In this document: in pieces, positions 31,626 through 46,090 of the stretch
Position numbering within the stretch: the first letter of the stretch is position 1
How the letters are laid out: every line of letters begins with the position of its first letter
Assembly: GCA_944470555.2 (NCBI GenBank)
Contig: OX104127.1
Coordinates: 119,998,741-120,062,740 of the forward strand
Source: Heterobilharzia americana
Lineage: Eukaryota; Platyhelminthes; Trematoda; Strigeidida; Schistosomatidae
DNA: 64,000 nt
Direction of reading: 5' to 3'
The notes under the pieces: model-generated
Told to the model about the DNA's origin: nothing
Database searches by the model: none
The model's input: only the letters and a program-made list of their open reading frames with translations
Translations under genes and position numbers: made by a program

Positions 31626-31887
31626 TGACCTTACCCTGCCCCATCAGGGGCCGAACCCATGGCTTCCAGGTTTCGTGGCCAGTACGTTACCACTGAACCC
31701 TTGGTCGGAATCCAGTGGTCCATATTTCCAACTGCTTTCAGTTCACGATACAGTGCGACTTATTTCCAACGTCGTCGTTGAGTGACTGTCCTCATTTTCG
31801 AATTGGTTGACTCCACTAGTCATGACTTCTCTTTGGGACTTCAGGAATCACCTCTCGAAGCTAGTTACCAATGAGCGTTAGATTAAT

Positions 31888-32150
31888 TGTATCTGGAGGA
31901 CTATGGAGGTTCATTAATTGACTTTAAGTTGGGATTTATCTTGAAATGACATCAGTTGAAGGAACATTGGAAATATGGGAGCACTAGACAGCCATTTTGT
32001 CCTAGTATGAGTGCAAACCACTGAGGAGTCCTATACTAGGACGAAAAAGCTACCCAATACTCCCGGGTTTTCCAATGTTCCACAACTGATGTCAATCTAT
32101 GATGCATTCCAACCTAAAATCAATCCATAAATCTCCACAAACCTCCAGAT
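31888..32150. repeat. Long inverted repeat (about 125-bp arms)
   Basis: Left arm 31888-32013, right arm 32020-32150. Each contains half of a family A ribozyme, tail and post-tail block. The right arm keeps CTGAGGA (32022-32028), GTCC/GGAC and GAAA, but its triplet region (GCTACC) is mutated. Confidence 0.75.
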
Positions 32151-32154
32151 AAAT

Positions 32155-33250
32155 TGATTATCATTGTTTCATTGAAGCCCAGTAACTTCTGCGTCAGTCA
32201 CAAGTGAGTTGAACTCTTGGTTTCTGTTTTACCACGTCCTGTCATCCAAATATACTGAAGCTTCATGATTACCATTTAGGCTATGCTGAGATAGTCTCCT
32301 ACCTCCTCGTTTCTCTCCATCATTATTTCACTACAATTGGCTTTAGTCAATCTGCATTCCGTAGTGTCGTCTAAGAAAGGCTGAAAATATACCGCGAAAA
32401 GTTAAGCACTGAGTTCTTCTACTTGTTTTCTACTATCTTTACTGTATCTTCTATCTGGTTCGCAGGTTCGAAACACATTTGATTTCTAGGTTTCATTCAT
32501 CACAGTAGCGCAAAGATTCAGTTTGATGCTGGATAATGGATTCAAGAAGATAAACCTGTCAGTTAACGTCTCACTGGTGTATTATTCACTTTGATTTAGT
32601 TGTCTCTAAAAGAAACTTGACCTTCCCGCTGAAAGTTATTCTTCTGGTGACAGCTGATGATTCGGTATTGATTCATAAAGCGACAAACTGTATCCTGAAT
32701 TTCCACGGTCAGCCCACTTTAATCGCCTTTGTGAAAACTAATTTGAATACCTCAACAAATCACTCTGTTTTCTCATCTCACTGATGATGGTGTACAGAGA
32801 TATGCATACGCCAAACGCCAAACTCCATACAAAACTCTGGAAATGAAAATAAGATGCATTGAGTAAAACCATAACAAGTCAGTGTGTTGTTTAAAAATAA
32901 CTATTGAGCTGGATTATTTATTGTTCAAATGAAACATTTCCGGACACTGAGATTAGTCACCAATCAATAATAAGAATTTTGACATTGACAACTGAGCTAG
33001 GGACCATTCATCAAGCGATATCAACTAAGAATATGGGATTGTCCACCCCGGGTACTTCGATCCATCAGCATATTCACTGAGTTGGCGAACATCATCTTCA
33101 GTCAAATTCTAAATATGCAGACCATAGCCGTTATCGAAGTCGTGGAGAAATTTAAGCGACAAGTATAGTATATAGGCATCTGCAACCGCTTCACCAATGT
33201 GTGAGTCAAGGGGCATTACTTCGAATGATTCACTTCATCTTCCTTATCTC
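32155..33250. other. Unassigned
   Basis: No coding signal or repeat recognised. Confidence 0.35.
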
Positions 33251-33257
33251 AGGTTTC

Positions 33258-33258
<1 letters not shown>

Positions 33259-33296
<38 letters not shown>
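33259..33296. repeat. (CA)n microsatellite
   Basis: Nineteen or so CA units. It produces spurious His/Thr and Val/Cys open frames on both strands. Confidence 0.95.
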
Positions 33297-33302
<6 letters not shown>

Positions 33303-33639
33303 ACCTGCTTGAATGTTCTGACTACAAGGAATCAAAGGAAAAACTGCCCGACACTCAACCATCACAGTCAAACAAGCAATAAAGATTGAAGTCGATGAAA
33401 GAGTGAACATGTTTCGACTAACTGCACACAAAGAAATCCTAATCCTATCAGAAATCTCCCCCACTATGAGTTTGATTCACAATATTGTCGCCATTCAGTG
33501 AAAGCAACTGAGTTATACAGCCCAGAGTTCGACTAACATCGCCTCCATGCAGACTGAGGTGAGGACAGCACCATCACCCTCAAAGTTTTGACTACTGAAT
33601 AGACGTGATTATGCATCAGTCCAACCGAATTTGCAGGTT

Positions 33640-34780
33640 AACCTGTATGTACTTCATGTTAAAATCCCATCAAAATAACAAAAATAATCATCTTCGAAGG
33701 TAGTTTGTTGGGAGGAACTGAAATACACTATTTCGAAACAAACAAATATCAACAAGAAGAGCATATGATCAGTAAATGCAATAGATTTTCTCCATCCGGT
33801 TCTCTGTGAAACTGTCTCCCATAAAAAATCACTGACAACCCTTCCTATCCAGTTAGCCAGCATTGATGCTCTTCTGCACTGACACATGTAGAAGTTGGTG
33901 CAACGGCTATGTCATTGTCATCTGAGAAAAGGGGTGCAGCATGACATCACCATCATCATAATCAGCAGCATTAGGTGGAATAATTATCGCCAGAATTGGA
34001 TCATGATGCATAAACCGTCTATCGAAAATGAGTAATCATGTCATCCTATCAAGTGTAATTCAACACTCATGAGGTCAGTCTCATTCCATACTCTTCCATA
34101 GTGAATACTCTGATGAGACATGCTGATGTTGGAGCTGTGATGAGAAAATACTGTAATAGCTGAGGAGACCAATGAATGATTGAAGTGTTGCATCATTGGA
34201 GGTAAGCAGCATATTCACATATGGAGTGGACACGTATTTTTTAAAGGAAATCCACTCTCAGATATCTTTGATAAGACATGATGATAAATCACAACCATTT
34301 TAGTCTGTCACAGTGGCATCATGTAGACAGACTGTAAAATGAGGTTGATTTTTTGGAAAGTAACAGGTACTGACGTGACACCAAATGGCATGTCAGTATA
34401 CGGGTGTATTCAACTTCTGTCTGAAGGAAGGCATCTATGAGATCATTTTCCCAACACCAACTTCATCGAACAGATCTTCTTAGGGAAGTAATGAATAAGT
34501 GTGATCGTCTATGAGCATCGTGTTATCCAGTGGAAAAGTCTCAAAACTAACAAACTGATCTATTCATTTTATTGGCAAAACTTATTGGATTAGCCTCTGA
34601 ATGATGTTTAGCCTGTTTGAGGATGCTCAATATCTCCACCCTGTCAATATTATCATCAACCACAAGGTACTGCATAATAGGGAATTCGGCGCTTCTCACA
34701 GTCTTCATACTCAACCCCCGAAACAGAGAAATTCGGATCAACTAACCGTAACTAAACTTTTCTCGCAAAATAGATGTAAT
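33640..34780 (-). pseudogene. Ty3/Gypsy-type pol remnant (reverse transcriptase region)
   Basis: Read down the minus strand from about 34740: VVDDNIDRVEILSILKQAKH then HSEANPISF (the RT entry block E..R....GIL...NHSEWASPI), a region matching FSTGLN (ETFPLDNTMLIDDHTYSLLP), EDLFDEVGVGKMIS (the PEDLFAKLNGGKFFSKIDL block, first catalytic Asp not preserved), TPVYxHAIWCHVSTCYFP, then near 34180-34240 NMLLTSNDATLQSFIGLLSY then YSIFS, matching the SFLGLVNYYxxFVP block before RNase H. Stops and frameshifts throughout. The order fits Ty3/Gypsy pol of schistosomes; the subfamily is not determined. No LTR, gag or integrase was recognised, so the limits are approximate. Confidence 0.65.
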
Positions 34781-34789
34781 GCTTTGATG

Positions 34790-35465
34790 GTGATGTTCAA
34801 TTACTACTTACCTGACACACCAAATCAATCATTGGTACCTAACAATGATGATGACACACGAGAAGACATCGAATTCAATGGAACATTTAAGACAAGTAGT
34901 TCACCTATCTAATGAGAAGCAAGTAAGTCTGTGACACTGAAATTTATCAGGTGATATGCATCATTTTCGTGAGTATCTAAACCGTCACCTCCTCATTGGA
35001 TTTTACTTATTGCACTAGTGAAAGCAGCTGATGAGGAAGTAGTTGAGGTGAAATATTCCTTCACTCAATTCTCCGTTGAGTGAGAATGGAGGTACTGATG
35101 GTTGACTGAAGACTGAATGGATTTCTGGGTATTTACAGTGGTTAAATCATGTGTCCTTAACTGCTTCTTCACTGTGTTTGAGTCATGATGATTCACGTTT
35201 ACCATGTGGTGACATTTAAACAGCTTACTGTCTGTGTATGTGATAAATAAATCTCTGGTTGAAAAATCAACCTTCTCGGCATTGTTTAAACTACGAATGA
35301 ACATCAGACATTTAGATCGATCAGAATCATGTCTCTGTCTTCGAATATCACTTAGTTGTAATCCACTTTATCAGGATGTTGCAAGTTGACAGAAACAGGA
35401 TTGGATTTGACTGCAACCCAGTGGCTAAGTGTGTGTTAGTTTGCTCACCGTGAGACCTGATGATG
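34790..35465. other. Possible upstream part of the Gypsy element
   Basis: Minus-strand frames (for example 35065-35304) are His/Asn/Ser-rich and lack a clear protease or zinc-knuckle motif. Assignment to the neighbouring element is only by position. Confidence 0.25.
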
Positions 35466-35469
35466 TATC

Positions 35470-35660
35470 AGTGTATCTAATCCAGTTGTAAATGAGGTTA
35501 GTTGTAGCCCTCATAACTCATTAGTAACGTCTATAACTGCAGCGCTGGGTGACGAAGGTTGGAATCTCGTAGGGAATATCAGTTCCATTGAGGTTGCACA
35601 CACGTCTTACTGACGAGTTCCAGCAAGGACGAAACGTTGATTTATTCCTCAACATAGCTT
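35470..35660 (+). mobile_element. Family B hammerhead SINE
   Basis: A head with B-box-like GGTTGGAATCTCG (about 35558-35570) is followed by the ATCAGTTCCATTGAGGTTGCA block and a ribozyme core. CTGACGA 35610-35616, stem II GTTCC..GGAC and GAAA 35631-35634 are intact, but the expected CC-NN-GG stem III and substrate strand are replaced, so cleavage is unlikely. Confidence 0.65.
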
Positions 35661-35664
35661 ACTA

Positions 35665-36775
35665 TGCGTTTGACGAAAGTCTAGACCGAAAAGTTAGCAT
35701 TTTCGGTTAAAGACTACCAGTTTCTATCGCAGCTGAACAAACCATAACGAAATACAGCGAATGCAGATTATTCTGAAAGTTTAATCATTCTTACAACACT
35801 AAATAACTACCTCCTGTTATCTCTTCTTTTACGGTTTTTTCCACATAAGAAACAACTTTATGAGGTGAAGAGGTTAAATCTTTAGTAATAATCAGAAATA
35901 CGACTCACATATTACCTTTAGAAAGTAAGTTTTGGTGTTGACATTTAGAGAATAACAACTGTTGTGGCTCTGCACACTCAGTGTTAATGTTGACGTTGGC
36001 AACTAGGCTTAATTGATTCTTTTCTACTGCTGGTTTTTAGCTGACATTTTCATGCTTATTCATGAACAGTTTTGAAGTGAATTAAAAACTGGCATATTTC
36101 TTATAACTGGTAAGCAGTATTGCTTTTTGGATCTTTCAAAGATGTCCATAATCCATTGAAAGCATTCATAACCAAGTATCACACACCAAAATGTTCATGA
36201 GTATACGTGTGAGTACAACAGTGCACTCCTAGAAATCAAATTTATCCAAAATATACGTATACCATTGTATTTTGTACATGTTTTGACCTTACAATATACC
36301 CCTTTTCATCATTTTAACGCTTCTTTCTTGTTTTCTAAGAAACGAGTTACTCTGAAGGTACTTTTTTGTTATTGAACAGCCTACACTAGTGTTAACTAAT
36401 CAAGTAAAGACAAAGATGGAAGGCCAAGTATTTCTTTGTAACAGATTGAATCTGTGATCCAGACACATTAGCGTATCATGCAGTCACTGGCTGGCTGTAA
36501 AGCTCTAAGCTATGAAACCGTCGTCAACATCCTTACAGTCACAATATTCATATAAAGACTCTGTTATTTCTTCAACTTAAGAGTTTCATTTTGATTGAAT
36601 TGCACGTATAACATTCGAATCGTAGTTTAAGAAACGTGTGAAGATTTATTCCACGTTGACGTTGGTATTCTTGATGACGTATTCTTTTAGAGGAAATGAT
36701 CACAGTAAAACATGAATGTGTTACTGATTTCATAGTTTTAAAGGATCCACTGAAATATTCTTCCTCTGATAAAAC
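35665..36775. other. Unassigned
   Basis: AT-rich; nothing recognised. Confidence 0.35.
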
Positions 36776-36870
36776 AAGCTGACATCAGTTGGAGAGCTAT
36801 TGAAAGCTTAGGAGAAAAGGATAGTTGTTTCACCCTAGTATGCTTCTCATCAACAGTGTACAGTCATCTC
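36776..36870 (-). repeat. Family A tail fragment, eroded
   Basis: GACATCAGTTGGAGAGCTATTG and GTTGTTTCACCCTAGTATG are recognisable; the core is lost. Confidence 0.45.
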
Positions 36871-36874
36871 TGTT

Positions 36875-37985
36875 TAGCAATTTTGCAAAAATCAGAAAGT
36901 GATTGAGCCTGGGGCACCAGGTTGGCTAAAAGAGAATGTGAACGAATCCAACTTTCATCCAAATCATAAGATCAGTTCAAGAATATTTCACCTCAGAGTA
37001 GATTCAGGAGTTTAGTGATTTCAATAAAGATATTGCGTAGAAAAGTCATCAACAAGAAAGATAATTCGATGGGAAAATAGTTGAAGTATGTTGAATGTTT
37101 AATCTTATTAAATGTAAACAGGGCTGTTCTGTTCAACAAGGATTTTATGTTCAGCTATCAAGCAAATTAACATAATTGAAATGAATCTTAAGAAGAAAGA
37201 ACGTTATCATAAGTTTTTCAATGGGATATTGAACGATAGCCGGTGATAAAATTGAAATGAATGACAGCAAAAATCACACTGATTCTTATTCGACATTCGG
37301 CTGAAGTCAATGAGAACTTGGAAAGACTCAACGGAAGAACAGCGAATAAAATTGAAATCAAACTCCTTGGAAAATGACGGCTATCACACTAGAAAACACT
37401 AACTATAATTGGAAAGAATTTACAGAAGACCATTACACTGTTTACATCATCTTCAGTTGTTCACCAGAAAGATGCTTTTTAATACTTACTCTTGGCACTT
37501 TCACGAGAACCTAATATCTAAATAGAGCAAAGGTTTTAGTAGTATGATCATCAGAAACAAAATCCACTTCTGGATAACCAGCGTACAGTAAACAACAAGT
37601 CTAGTTCGTACTGCAGACATAAACTGACAGTTGTCTCTTCTGTAGACATGTAATTCAGAAACTATGCAAAGTGATATCATTATTGTGGTAATCAAGACTA
37701 TTTCTTGGATAACTTTATGAACTAATAGAATACTGAACTCAGTTGCATCCCGTCTTCTTCTTATCCTTTCATCATTTAATCCTACAAACCTTGTTGTACT
37801 TTCATTATTTATTGTATATATCAAGGGAATCAGAAGTATACAGGAATCGGTCATTGGATGAAAACCTATTTAGCTGCCGTCTTCTAAGTGTTTACCACTG
37901 ATTGAAATCTGTTGATTAGGTCTGAAATGCTGGCGGTAAGCTGAATGAAGCAACAGTGAGGTTTAAAGCTTGTAAGCACTTGTCA
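36875..37985. other. Unassigned; one hydrophobic open frame
   Basis: The minus frame 37501-37854 (117 codons) is hydrophobic with a basic patch (RIRRRRD). There is no family match or supporting context, so it is left uncalled. Confidence 0.25.
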
Positions 37986-37989
37986 AAAA

Positions 37990-38230
37990 GAAAGTCAGTA
38001 GTAATGTCGCCGACTGGAACACTGGGTGACATGAGTTGGAATCTCAGAGAGGACACCAGTTCTCTTGAGGTTACAAATATAGATTGCTGACGAGTGCCAG
38101 CAAAAACACGAAACCCAGGTTACGCAAGGCTTCTTGCTGATTGCCTGCAACCAACTAACGTTCTTTAAAAGTGCATCGTAATGATCAGTCTACTAGCTTG
38201 GTGGGCATATTTCAAAGTCACCGATAGAAT
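37990..38230 (+). mobile_element. Family B hammerhead SINE
   Basis: B-box-like GAGTTGGAATCTC (about 38033), the ACCAGTTCTCTTGAGGTTACA block, ribozyme, then the tail GGCTTCTTGCTGATTGCC, CAACCAACTAACGTT and AAAGTGCATC. Both A-box and B-box are degraded compared with family A. Confidence 0.7.
38080..38140 (+). ncRNA. Hammerhead ribozyme, family B
   Basis: CTGACGA 38088-38094, three-pair stem II GTG/CAC (38095-38097 with 38108-38110), GAAA 38111-38114, stem III CC-CA-GG, triplet GTT. GUU is a permitted but slower cleavage triplet. Confidence 0.65.
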
Positions 38231-38737
38231 TTGGTCAATACTCAGGTTTAGATTACTTTAAACTGGTTACCCTCCACTGACCAGTCAATGTAAAATGATG
38301 TTTCTTTGGGGATTCGTATCTGCGTCATTCAGTAACGAAGTCGAAGACTGCAGAACTCAGATATTTAGGTAACCACTGGTCTCTCGTCGAAGTGCACTGT
38401 CCACATACCAAACATTCTGTTCGATATTAGACCTGGATAGGAATTCAGTATAATGCAATTTCACTGGAAGATGTAATTAGTTAGCAAACTGGGACAAAGG
38501 TAGTATCCAGAATACCATTACAATGATTCATGTATCCACGTTTTTCGTTGTGGATGTTTCATCACCATCTTTGGTTATATCCTCAGCACTAACGTCATGA
38601 AGAAGTAAAGAATATTCAAGAACTGTAGAAATGTTTAGGTAATTTTTTTCTGACACTGACTGTTTTCCACTTATAAGTTAGAGATGGTTCACAACGCTAC
38701 GCTTGTCAGCTGAGCTACTGAACTTTTGCCATGATCA

Positions 38738-39160
38738 GATATGCGACCTAGCAGTCTACAAGCAAAAAAACCGAACGCTCAAAAGAATCTACTCTAATCA
38801 CTAATAAGAACATCAACTACCACCACCACAACAACAATACCACCGACATGTGAAGACAAGAAGAGAAGACGGATAGTTGACAGAGAGCTCTTACTGTCTC
38901 AACAACAGTCAGAAACAGTTGAGAGCGAGACTCAGTATATACGTTGTAAATAATCTTGACAAACACTACATTTACTGATACATTAGTAGCGTTAACAACC
39001 GTTGGGAGTTGAGCCTTCGAAAGCAATGGGAAAAAGGGAAGGTATCAACGGTGCCAAAAGGGTGAGAAAACAGAGATAATAAAGTTATATTAAGATTATA
39101 GGCAAATAGTAGGCAAAAGCTAAGCAAAATTAGCGTTATATGGCAAAGACTAACCAGGAT
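38738..39160 (-). repeat. Dispersed repeat, partner of 8846-9245
   Basis: Inverted, highly similar copy. It contains a TGGTGGTG-type run (38818-38832 on the complement) also present in the other copy. Confidence 0.75.
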
Positions 39161-39234
39161 CTCATGTTTGACCCTCTGTATTCCAGTCACTCCTTAGCGG
39201 ATCATAGGTTCACATGTATGAGTTTCAGTTCAAT

Positions 39235-39365
39235 GATTCCAATTCGCTTTATGGCTAGTAGTGGAATCCAGATCGCGCGTCTGTTCCCATTTGGGGTTCG
39301 TTAGGTGAATGTACTTGGATATACCAAGCTGAAATTATGTCGTTTGCTGATTCAATGTACAATTT
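39235..39365 (-). repeat. Sm-alpha-like ribozyme fragment, degenerate
   Basis: Downstream stem I strand GGATTCCACTACTAGCC is intact on the minus strand, but the core reads CTAACGA and GAAA is replaced. Confidence 0.5.
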
Positions 39366-39369
39366 CGTT

Positions 39370-40232
39370 TATTTCAGTGCATTGTTCCGAGAGATTTGCT
39401 TAAGAAAGAAACAGTTCGTGGATATTATTTATAAAATGCAATTCTGAGGACGGTATGTGGGGGTGGGGTGTGGTTAGATTCGATATCAGCTGTACTTTCT
39501 ATGGTTCTGTTCACATTTTGCACTCATGTCAATCTTCAGCACATCGAACAGAATTCTTCGTTTATGTTGACATGGAAAGACATTCAACTTTTTGGTCATT
39601 CATGTTAATCACCGTTGAATCCTAACTTTAGCAGAAAGTCTATCCTCCTTTCACTGACTAGTTCGCTAATCAAAGTAACCTAACTTCCATTCGACGCATA
39701 ACTGTGACTTGACATCCAAGATGAAATTTCTCCAAGTAACCTTTCCTTTTTCTCTGTAACCATTTTATTTCTTCTTTGGTTACACTTGTTTGTTGGTTTT
39801 TCGTCACACATTCATTACTGTGCACTATGATCAACGGTGGTATCTTTTGTGTGCTATTTTCCTGATTGGTCTACTAAGTACTACCTTATGAGATCACTGG
39901 ACTAATTAGTAACTAAAAGTATGACAGTTTAAATTTGCCCAAGATAATGAGTTCCATCTCGGAAATTACATTCAAGCATGCGGTCCTTGCTTCATAAAGT
40001 ACTTTAAAGCATTCGAGTACCTTCAAATACTTGGTACTAAGTAGGTGGCTAGTCTGCCCAACCCTATCGCATGCAGACCGTTTAGACAGACCAAAATTTT
40101 TATCTACTGTCGTATCGTAGGAGAAAAGGAGACCTCAAAAATGACCTTGGGATTGATATGTCTTATTTCTTCTCTCCTTCAAAGATCAATCAACCTCTAG
40201 GTCATCGTGATAAAATTTTAAAATCGATAGTG
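39370..40232. other. Unassigned, up to the gap
   Basis: Nothing recognised. Confidence 0.35.
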
Positions 40233-40732
40233 NNNNNNNNNNNNNNNNNNNNNNNNNNNNNNNNNNNNNNNNNNNNNNNNNNNNNNNNNNNNNNNNNNNN
40301 NNNNNNNNNNNNNNNNNNNNNNNNNNNNNNNNNNNNNNNNNNNNNNNNNNNNNNNNNNNNNNNNNNNNNNNNNNNNNNNNNNNNNNNNNNNNNNNNNNNN
40401 NNNNNNNNNNNNNNNNNNNNNNNNNNNNNNNNNNNNNNNNNNNNNNNNNNNNNNNNNNNNNNNNNNNNNNNNNNNNNNNNNNNNNNNNNNNNNNNNNNNN
40501 NNNNNNNNNNNNNNNNNNNNNNNNNNNNNNNNNNNNNNNNNNNNNNNNNNNNNNNNNNNNNNNNNNNNNNNNNNNNNNNNNNNNNNNNNNNNNNNNNNNN
40601 NNNNNNNNNNNNNNNNNNNNNNNNNNNNNNNNNNNNNNNNNNNNNNNNNNNNNNNNNNNNNNNNNNNNNNNNNNNNNNNNNNNNNNNNNNNNNNNNNNNN
40701 NNNNNNNNNNNNNNNNNNNNNNNNNNNNNNNN
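40233..40732. other. Assembly gap, exactly 500 N
   Basis: A round 500-base N run immediately before the CTAA satellite. The size is probably a placeholder and the satellite may continue into it. Confidence 0.98.
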
Positions 40733-44265
<3,533 letters not shown>

Positions 44266-44654
44266 CATTGATCTTGAGCATCTTCTACTGTGAGTCAAAT
44301 GGTATTCAGGATTCACATCAACCTTATTGGATCTGTTTCACAAAGCATTTATGCAGTCTAGAGAACCAGTAGGATGCTGGGCATTCATTCCATCTTTGTT
44401 TTTGACTCTTGTAAAGGTAGGCCACCTTGAATCCATAGAAGATTGGATGTATAACATTATACTGTGTCAGAAAAGTATATCATTTTTCAGTCACTTCTTA
44501 AATTGACCAAGTGTTTCCAGTGAGAATATGTCCTCATTTTTCACTGTATTTTACTTTCACTAGCTGCAGGCTTTCGTCAATAATTCGATGCAACTGTCTC
44601 GAATCAGTTCAGCAATAAGCATCGAGTTCTAATTTATTCGATTGTTTTATAGGT

Positions 44655-44667
44655 ATAGATTGTTTTT
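44655..44667 (+). repeat. 13-bp target-site duplication (left)
   Basis: ATAGATTGTTTTT is repeated exactly at 45107-45119. Confidence 0.8.
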
Positions 44668-45106
44668 CAAGTTGTTATTCATCGAAGACTGACATCAGTT
44701 GGAGGAACAAAGGAAATCTGGGAGCACTCGATAGCTGTTTCGTCCTAGTATGGGATTCCTCAGCAGTGCGCACCCACGACCCCACCAGCAGGGATCGAAC
44801 CCGCCACCTTCAGGTTCTGTGGCCAGCACGTTACCATTAAGCCACTGGGTCAGAATCCAATGCTCCATATTTCCAACTTCTGTTAGCTCACGATATAGCG
44901 CAAACAGCCACCCAATGTCATCGTTGAGTATTTGTCCTCACGGCCATCAGGCTTTGACTCCACCGGTCACGACTTGTCATTGGAACTTCGGGAATACTTC
45001 TCGAAGCTAGTCACCTTTTGTCACCTTTGTTCCTCCAACTGATGTCAGTCTTCGATGAATAACAACTTGAAATATTTCCAAATCTCCACAACCCCCTCAA
45101 AATTTA
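44668..45106 (-). mobile_element. Family A hammerhead SINE, complete, with inverted arms
   Basis: 439 bp between exact 13-bp TSDs. Minus-strand order: 5' block TATTAAATTTTGAGGGGG, left inverted arm (45072-45024), CTAGCTTCGAGAAG block and about 150 bp of family sequence, tRNA-like head with A-box (TGGCTTAATGGTAACG, about 44828-44843) and B-box (GGGTTCGATCCC, about 44791-44802), ribozyme (44720-44771), right inverted arm (44713-44668). Arms 44665-44713 and 45024-45072 are perfect 49-bp inverted repeats (the outermost three bases on the left fall in the TSD). This is the best candidate for a full-length mobile unit. Confidence 0.85.
44720..44771 (-). ncRNA. Hammerhead ribozyme, family A, near-intact
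   Basis: CTGAGGA (44757-44763), GAAA (44738-44741), triplet ATC. The first stem II pair is A-C (ATCC/GGAC) and the first stem I pair is G-G, so activity may be reduced. Confidence 0.7.
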
Positions 45107-45119
45107 ATAGATTGTTTTT
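45107..45119 (+). repeat. 13-bp target-site duplication (right)
   Basis: Exact partner of 44655-44667. Confidence 0.8.
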
Positions 45120-45124
45120 GTTGA

Positions 45125-45660
45125 TTCATTCAAACATCAGCTGAATATTGGCTTCCGTAGACAATGGGAAACAAACTGCACTCTAATGAAGTCTTTGAAA
45201 ATGAAATGAAACTGTTATTAAGCTGTCAGTGTTCTCAGTATTTGAAGTGTGTAAATCTGTTAAAATTCAAATCAGAGTAATATATTGCTCCGATTGGTCA
45301 GTTTTGTTTACATACGTTACTATTGACTATTGTTATGACTATGATATTGATTAACACCGGTTGCTTTCCTACCTATCCGGCAGTATTCTCCTTCTTTTTA
45401 TATGAAATCTGTTAATCGGACTACTATTAACATTGCTATTGTTCATTTCACTGAATGAATAGTAATCTACTTATCCAGTTCAATGGTAGCCTATAACATG
45501 ACACTGGATAGATTGTTTAAGTATTGTAGAATCGTATGGTATCGCAATATTTCCAAAAGCGTGATGTCCTATTTATAAAAGGCACTAAATTGTACATTCA
45601 TGGGACATTGGAAAGTAACCAATTTCATCTTTTCTAGACCTGAGTACTAACTGAATCCTA
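45125..45660. other. Unassigned
   Basis: Nothing recognised. Confidence 0.35.
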
Positions 45661-45669
45661 TCGCTTATT

Positions 45670-45850
45670 TTGCAATGTGCCCACCAAGCCAGGAGTGTCA
45701 CCAGAGAGGTGTACTTTGATGGATATTAGTTAGTTGGAGGCAATCAAGAGGAAGCCAAACACTTCGGTTTCTTGCTTGTTGGTAGTCATCAGTAAAGCGC
45801 CTGATATCCATAAAAGTGCACGGAGGTAGTTAACCTTCCAGCTTGTGGAT
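45670..45850 (-). mobile_element. Family B hammerhead SINE fragment (minus)
   Basis: The tail (TTGGAGGCAATCAAGAGGAAG complement) and ribozyme region are present: CTGATGA intact, GAAA intact, stem II broken (CTACC..AGCAA), and the triplet reads GTG, so it is predicted inactive. Confidence 0.6.
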
Positions 45851-45944
45851 TGATGGAATTTGGTCAGTACTCAAAGCCGAACAGAATGATATCAGTTTCT
45901 CTCAAATAACAAATCAGTATGCTTGATCCACTTCCACAAGAAGT

Positions 45945-46090
45945 CGACAGCGGCCCATACAGCTCAGTGATAACGTTTTTGATTTCAGGATTGAATGACG
46001 TGAGTTCGATTCTCAGATGTGACACCATTCCCCTCTAGGTTGCAGATACACCCTAATGACGAGTGCTGGAAAGCTCAAAATGTGAATGGC
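45945..46090 (+). mobile_element. Family B hammerhead SINE fragment (plus)
   Basis: A-box-like CAGCTCAGTGATAACG, a well kept B-box GAGTTCGATTCTC (about 46001-46013), then a ribozyme whose core reads ATGACGA and whose GAAA reads CAAA. It faces the minus copy at 45670-45850. Confidence 0.65.

Larger units (their letters stand above)
31530..32150 (-). mobile_element. Family A hammerhead repeat ending in a palindrome
   Basis: 31530-31875 is a full minus-strand unit (tail, ribozyme, head with B-box complement near 31648, CTCGAAGCTAG block). It continues head-to-tail into a second tail (31888-32013), which is then mirrored on the plus strand (32020-32150). Confidence 0.8.

Noticed and set aside
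33197..33464. Frames through the CA repeat
   Set aside because: Poly-Thr/His or poly-Val/Cys readings of a dinucleotide repeat.
37501..37854. 117-codon minus-strand membrane-like protein
   Set aside because: AT-rich sequence readily gives hydrophobic frames; no second line of evidence.
44665..45072. Classical DNA-transposon MITE because of inverted ends
   Set aside because: The 13-bp TSD matches the RTE insertions, Pol III boxes and a ribozyme are present, and the 5' block extends beyond one arm; a retrotransposed SINE fits better, though transposase mobilisation is not excluded.
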